NCBI GenBank assembly: GCA_032622095.1
Contig: CP136063.1
Location: 177,919,956 to 177,983,955 of the forward strand
Length of the DNA stretch: 64,000 nt
From: Siphonodentalium dalli
Taxonomy: Eukaryota > Mollusca > Scaphopoda > Gadilida > Siphonodentaliidae
Direction of reading: 5' to 3'
Each line of letters begins with the position of its first letter. Positions within the stretch are counted from its first letter, which is position 1. Positions 59,056-64,000 of the stretch are shown piece after piece. The notes under the pieces were generated by a model. It saw only the letters and a program-made list of their open reading frames with translations. It had not been told where the DNA came from and ran no database searches. The position numbers and the translations under genes were made by a program.

Positions 59056-59220
59056 GTAGTGACGCCCATCGCTCAAGCGATTGAAATGGCTAAGGCCGAA
59101 GTTGCAGCAAATAAGTTGACAAACACACGTAAAGCGTCCAAACAAACCAACAAGAGAGTGTTAGCTGGAGGTTTGTCTAATAATAAGAAGAAAATGAAAA
59201 GAAAAGTGTCATACGATTAG
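59056..59220 (+). pseudogene. Basic frame VVTPIAQAIEMAK, right copy, without start
   Basis: 54 codons plus TAG. It has no usable ATG at its beginning, only an internal Met in AIEMAK. Lys/Asn/Thr-rich C-terminus. Seven bases separate it from the next ATG. Confidence 0.45.
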
Positions 59221-59227
59221 CCAAATC

Positions 59228-59470
59228 ATGAATGAATACATAGAGTACCATACTGATAAATTGGCATTAATTGAATCACCGGCGGTCAAAGATCTATACC
59301 CTAGACCCGGGACGAACGTACTCTTAACGCGACGGTTGTATGCCACACCATATTCTCTCTTTTTATCGCTACTTATAAGAGTGATCGTTCTTCCAATAAT
59401 TCGCGATAATGCACAGGTGTCATTTATGCGGAAATATTTTATCGACGAACTACAATCTACAAAGACATAA
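59228..59470 (+). CDS. 80-aa protein of unknown function (right copy)
   Basis: Same protein as at 53321-53563, starting MNEYIEYHTDKLALIESP. Begins eight bases after the preceding stop and overlaps the zinc-finger start, as expected of a compact polycistronic or viral layout. Confidence 0.55.
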   Translation: MNEYIEYHTDKLALIESPAVKDLYPRPGTNVLLTRRLYATPYSLFLSLLIRVIVLPIIRDNAQVSFMRKYFIDELQSTKT

Positions 59471-59984
59471 ACAGATTAAACACGGAGTTATGTCCGAGAC
59501 AAAAACAGATTTCTTCGGAGAAGATACCGATGACCTAGAATCTGATATCGTTCCCCGTTCATCTTCAACTGAATCTAGAACCGCTTCGTCAGATTCAGAA
59601 GATGATAATGTCGTCGGTAGTAGAACGGTATTCGGTCTTAAGAAAGCTGCGCGATGTGTCAACGAGATGGACACATTCAAAAGTATGATGAAACGCATCA
59701 CCAATGATGCGAAAGGAGAAGAGAGCATGTCGGGAGATGAGAGCATGTCGGGAAAAGAGGCTACCATCGACACAGAGTTTGCTCTCTTTCTCAAAAGTTA
59801 TAGACGATTAATAGAATACCAGTATCGATTGAAAACATCACCCATACATAACATGATCATGAAGAAAATGGTCAAACTGACCAAACACGGATATAATAAT
59901 GAATGGGCTGCAGATGAAGCGATGAGAAAATTCAAGAAACTCTTAGAAATAACTCTAACGGTCGAAGATTCAGACAATGATTAA
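59409..59984 (+). CDS. C2H2 zinc-finger protein, 191 aa (right copy)
   Basis: Same domain order as the left copy: one finger CHLCGNILSTNYNLQRHKQI, acidic Ser-rich middle, MSGDESMSGKE repeat, basic helical C-terminus, acidic end. Only residue 92 differs (Ser). AATAAA-like sequence follows the stop (ATTTCAATAAACTTC at 59985). The TTAAAG motif array lies 130-340 bp downstream. Confidence 0.75.
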   Translation: MHRCHLCGNILSTNYNLQRHKQIKHGVMSETKTDFFGEDTDDLESDIVPRSSSTESRTASSDSEDDNVVGSRTVFGLKKAARCVNEMDTFKSMMKRITNDAKGEESMSGDESMSGKEATIDTEFALFLKSYRRLIEYQYRLKTSPIHNMIMKKMVKLTKHGYNNEWAADEAMRKFKKLLEITLTVEDSDND

Positions 59985-61059
59985 ATTTCAATAAACTTCA
60001 TCAACATGTTATTCTCGTCTTCGTTATATATCTATAAGTGGGGAGGGGAGATTGTAGAGCGAGAAACGATACATAAATGGTACATTAAGAGCCCTAAAAT
60101 TTGAAGTTTAAATATTGTTCTGTGTCATTTTAACTTTCACCCACTGCGTGTGTATTGTGTTTCTTTAACATTCATTCAAAATGAGTGCCGTGTGTCCCTT
60201 TAGAGCGCATTGTGCTCCTTTAATATCCACACACCAATATTACATAACGTCCCTTACATCGTGTCACTTTAACATTCCACACCATGCGTGCATTATCCCC
60301 CTTTAATTATGTCATAGCATTGGTACATAGAAGACTGTATAACACCATGCCTATGTCTGTATATGTTGTCACACCGTGAGTGTATTGTCCACCATTATAT
60401 TGAAATTTTGGAAAAATTTTGAAGTTTTTGAAATTTTGAAAGTTTTAGAAATTTTAGAAATTTTTAAAGTTTTTGAAATTTTTGAAATTTTTGAAATTTT
60501 TTGAAATTTTTGAAGTTTTTGAAATTTTTGAAGTATGCATTCATACCTATAGTGTCAATGTCCAAAATTACAGCGACTCGGACCAGTCCATACACATATA
60601 ATTGGTATAAAGCTATTTCTAAACATCGATTAATAAATTAACAGAGTTTCATGAAAAATATTTAAAATTTGTTTGAACAAAAATAGTTGGCCAATAACAA
60701 AAGATATTACACGCAAATAATTTAAAAAACATTCGACATTTAATAGGCGGCCCGAGATTTGGGTAAGAGACCGAAAACTCATTATAAATTTTTGAGATTT
60801 TTAAAAACTTTTTTTTGGAAAATTTTGGAAAAAAATTTGGGTTTTGAATTTTTTTTTTTTAATCGTTTAGTACAAACAATTTTACCCCCAAAAAATATAT
60901 ATTTAGATGTGGGGGTAACGAGCCTCCCATACTACTATTGGAGACACAAAACTCGTAAAGGCTACCACAGAACAAACAATTGGCAGCAGCTTTAAATTTT
61001 GTTATACGCTATGTTTGTGTAAAAACTGAACAACACATAATTGTGGTAGCCTTTACGAG

Positions 61060-61737
61060 TTTTGTGTCTCCAATAGTAGTATGGGAGGCTCGTTACCCCC
61101 CACATCTAAAAATAAGTTTTTTGGGGGTAAAGTTGTTTGTACTAAAATATTCCAATTTTTTTTTTTCAAAACCCAAATTTTTTTCCAAAATTTTCAAAAA
61201 AAAAGTTTTAAAAAATCTCAAAAATTTATAATGAGTTTTCGGTCTCTTACCCAAATCTCGGGCCGCCTATTAAATGTCGAATGTTTTTTAAATTATTTGC
61301 GTGTAATATCTTTTGTTATTGGCCAACTATTTTTGTTCAAACAAATTTAAAATATTTTTCATGAAACTCTGGTAATTTTATTAATCGATGTTTAGAAATA
61401 GCTTTATACCAATTATATGTGTATGGACTGGTCCGAGTCGCTGTAATTTTGGACATTGACACTATAGGTATGAATGCATACTTCAAAAATTTCAAAAATT
61501 TCAAAATTTTTCAAAAACTTTCAAAAACTTTCAAAAAATTTCAAAAATTTCAAAAATTTCAAAAACTTCAAAAATTTCAAAAAAATTCAAAAACTTTCAA
61601 AAACTTCAAAAATTTCAATATAATGGTGGACAATACACTCACGATGTGACAACATATACAGACATAGTAGGCATAGTGTTATACAGTCTTCTATGTACCA
61701 ATGCTATGACATAATTAAAGGGGGATAATGCACGCCA
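61060..61737. repeat. Third, truncated copy of the outer arm end
   Basis: GGAGGCTCGTTACCCCCCAC, GTCTCTTACCCAAATCTCGG, CGATGTTTAGAAATAGCTTT and the TTCAAAAA array repeat 60250-60945 in inverted orientation, so this end is itself a hairpin around a ~115-bp loop. It stops at GGGGATAATGCACG. The tip GTAGCCTTTACGAGTTTTGT is echoed by GCAGTTTTTACGAGGTTTAT at 61752. Confidence 0.88.
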
Positions 61738-61790
61738 ATTTTGTATTATGGCAGTTTTTACGAGGTTTATGTCTCAAATAGAAAATATCT

Positions 61791-62672
61791 CATCTATTAA
61801 ATATAATATATAGAGGATATCCACACTTTTTCAGTGGATATGGGTTATATCTCATGAGTGATGACAAAACATTGAATTTCCACGAGTGGCTTTAGCCACG
61901 AGTGGAAATTCAAATGTTTTGTCATCACGAATGAGATTTAACCCATATCCACTGAAAAAGTGTCGATATTCTGTTTATTATATACTTTAGTTACTTGCCT
62001 ATGGCCCCCAATGAATGTCAATACACCAGAAATTTCACCAGTGGGATATTACTTATATCTCACTAGTGGGATATCACTTATATCTCACTGCTAAAACCTT
62101 ATAATTCATGGGCAAGTATATAATAAATAGAGGATATCCACACTTTTTCGGTGGATATGGGTTATATCTCATGAGTGATGACAAAACATTGAATTTCCAC
62201 GAGTGGAAATTCAAATGTTTTGTCATCATCTCATCTATTAAATATAATATATAGAGGATATCCACACTTTTTCAGTGGATATGGGTTATATCTCATGAGT
62301 GATGACAAAACATTGAATTTCCACGAGTGGCTTTAGCCACGAGTGGAAATTCAAATGTTTTGTCATCACGAATGAGATTTAACCCATATCCACTGAAAAA
62401 GTGTCGATATTCTGTTTATTATATACTTTAGTTACTTGCCTATGGCCCCCAATGAATGTCAATACATCAGAAATTTCACCAGTGGGATATTACTTATATC
62501 TCACTAGTGGGATATCACTTATATCTCACTGCTAAAACCTTATAATTCATGGGCAAGTATATAATAAATAGAGGATATCCACACTTTTTCGGTGGATATG
62601 GGTTATATCTCATGAGTGATGACAAAACATTGAATTTCCACGAGTGGAAATTCAAATGTTTTGTCATCACGA
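61791..62672. repeat. Two tandem 441-bp units made of hairpins
   Basis: Units start at 61791 and 62232 (CATCTATTAAATATAATATA). Each has a large hairpin (GAGGATATCCACAC..TTTTGTCATCACG with CCACGAGTGGCTTTAGCCAC at its tip), an ATATCTCACTAGTGGGATAT block and a shorter second hairpin. Partial units continue to 63055. Confidence 0.88.
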
Positions 62673-63055
62673 ATGAGATTTAACCCATATCAACTGAAAA
62701 AGTGTGGATATTCTGTTTATTATATACTTTAGTTACTTGCCTATGGCCCCCAATGAATGTCAATACATCAGAAATTTTAAGCTGACACATTACCCCCAAA
62801 AAATAGTCCCATATTTAAAACACTCAAAAAGTATAGATTTTGTATTTATTATATACTTTCGTTACTTGCCGATGGCCCCCCAATGAATGTCAGTACATGA
62901 TGTGTGCAGGAAATCATTCACTATGAAGTATACCTGACTACACACATGATGATCCATACGGCGCAATAATACCAGTGATATATCGATATCTCACTAGTGG
63001 GATATCACTTATATCTCACTGCTAAAACCTTATAATTCATGGGCAAGTATATAAT
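62673..63055. repeat. Degenerate continuation of the hairpin array
   Basis: Repeats ACTTGCCTATGGCCCCCAAT and the ATATCTCACTAGTGGGATAT block with intervening unrelated sequence at 62775-62990. Ends GGGCAAGTATATAATAAAC. Confidence 0.75.
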
Positions 63056-63102
63056 AAACTCACATATTCACCGTTGAGAAAATTCCACCGACACAATTAT
63101 GT

Positions 63103-63182
63103 CATGTTGCATTTCTACACAATTTGTTTAAGATCAAATGTAACACATATTGTGTAGTATTTATACACATTTGTTCTAAAAG
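63103..63182 (-). repeat. Outer inverted repeat, right copy
   Basis: Complement of 50637-50712: ATTTCTACACAATTTGTTTA, AGATCAAATGTAACACATAT, TGTGTAGTATTTATACACAT. It closes the 12.5-kb block. Confidence 0.8.
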
Positions 63183-63744
63183 TGAAGGGAAATGGTACAT
63201 ATTGTCGGGAAAGGCGCATATATATGACTTGAATTTAATTTTTAAACGCATGCATGATTCATTTCAAGCTCCTAAACGTACCTAATCCCACACAAATAAT
63301 ATCAAAACATATAACTATGGTAAAGTTTTTCAACCAATGTTGTATGAGGTCTATACTTTATGCAAATTTAATCTTATGGTGCTTGAGACATATCCAGTTC
63401 GTGGTCGTTGTACATATATATAATCAGCCCTATAAACATGTACGTTATTTCCAATCCACGTGTATTTGTAAATAATGTTGTATATAATATACTCTCCCCA
63501 GATGGAGGCAATAAAGAAATATATATGGTATCTTCTTCGTGTACTGTCTCAACTATTGAATATCCTGCAAATCCACTTAGATGCCAATTGCTGTCCTGTA
63601 ATCATATAGCATGCAAACTGTGTTATTTAATATCCGTGCCAAGGCTGCTCAAGTGTAGTGTCTAAATTCGCCGATGTTTCACCCTCCGTGACTCCGTCTC
63701 TTTCGTTCTTTTCATTCCACCGAGAAAACCAGTGAGAGCCTATG
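63183..63744. other. No feature recognised
   Basis: AT-rich sequence. Two overlapping plus-strand frames of 73-85 codons carry no motif. Confidence 0.35.
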
Positions 63745-63959
63745 ATTTAAGCGGGGATCCCCTGAGTTTTTCAGAATTTACGCGCGAGATCCCTTGATTT
63801 TTCACACGGAATTCTAGGTCAGGGTAATCAATTTATACAAGTGGTAATTTATTAGCACAACATATACCTGTTGACTTACGCGGTTATTTCGTAACTTATT
63901 CTTTTCGCGAACTAATTGGGAAATATGAACTATATGTAGTGCTTATCTCCGTACTCAAA
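63745..63959 (+). repeat. Direct repeat, right copy, of 49536-49730
   Basis: ATTTAAGCGGGGATCCCCTG-like start, TTTTTCAGAATTTACGCG, AGTGGTAATTTATTAGCACA and GTGCTTATCTCCGTACTC match the left copy in the same orientation. Confidence 0.8.
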
Positions 63960-64000
63960 TGTGCTAAATCCGAATCGATGGTCCCCATATCATCAGAATC
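63960..64000. mobile_element. Start of a family D MITE, cut by the window edge
   Basis: TGTGCTAAATCCGAATCGAT then GGTCCCCATATCATCAGA is the family D left end as at 49731. The position relative to the flanking direct repeat is the same as in the 49.5-kb copy. Confidence 0.7.

Larger units (their letters stand above)
57570..60945. repeat. Right arm of the large inverted repeat
   Basis: Mirror image of 51140-54922, without element G and the TTAA MITE but with an extra 58046-58830 segment. The inner 57490-57570 repeats part of the arm (ACCATTGACTTTTGGATATG) once more. Confidence 0.92.

Noticed and set aside
61419-61649. Frame of repeated NFKNFKKFQK
   Set aside because: Product of the TTCAAAAA low-complexity array.

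Overview
The window looks like a gene-poor, repeat-rich stretch of a eukaryotic nuclear genome, most likely a marine spiralian such as a mollusc or brachiopod. The evidence is AT-rich DNA, genes split by kilobase introns with GT-AG sites, a tRNA-derived SINE with a (TCAA)n tail, relics of non-LTR retrotransposons, Helitron-like elements with satellite cores, a tyrosine-recombinase-type retrotransposon, and many palindromic foldback elements. The species assignment is inference. There is no bacterial gene organisation, and most longer open frames lie inside repeats.

Two host genes can be assembled exon by exon, both on the minus strand. From 10742 down to 88 are the first seven coding exons of a protein of the calcium-channel alpha2/delta / VWFA-and-Cache (CACHD1) family: a signal peptide, the VWA_N region, and the start of the VWA domain with an intact DxSxS metal site. 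The gene runs off the left edge. From 38529 to 30722 are the last three coding exons of a secreted-type protein with a Pro/Gln/Tyr-rich body and a cysteine-rich tail spaced like the colipase/Dickkopf fold; its first exon was not found. All splice phases agree in both genes.

The rest is mobile or repetitive. 0-18 kb: TA- and TTAA-flanked MITEs, a SINE, two LINE relics, hairpin elements and a ~26-bp minisatellite. 19.1-22.9 kb: a foldback element made of GTCAAAATTTTGAC units, broken by a 3-kb retrotransposon with split direct repeats A1-gag-B1-A2-B2 as in Ngaro/PAT (DIRS-order) elements. 26.5-27.4 and 34.1-36.7 kb: Helitron-like elements in tandem and tail-to-tail. 40.5-49.1 kb: a chain of foldback elements, several with visible target duplications (ACATA, GAGAAAAG, TTTAA).

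The most unusual part is 50.6-63.2 kb. Two nearly identical ~3.5-4 kb arms face each other around a 2.65-kb spacer, and a ~78-bp inverted repeat lies outside them. Each arm carries the same tight run of small ORFs: a 53-codon frame, a basic frame, an 80-aa frame, and a 191-aa single C2H2 zinc-finger protein overlapping it. The right arm also has a divergent 156-aa protein with a membrane segment and a PC4-like DNA-binding end. This compact organisation suggests an integrated virus-like DNA element (Polinton/adintovirus-like is my best guess), duplicated head to head and then colonised by MITEs.
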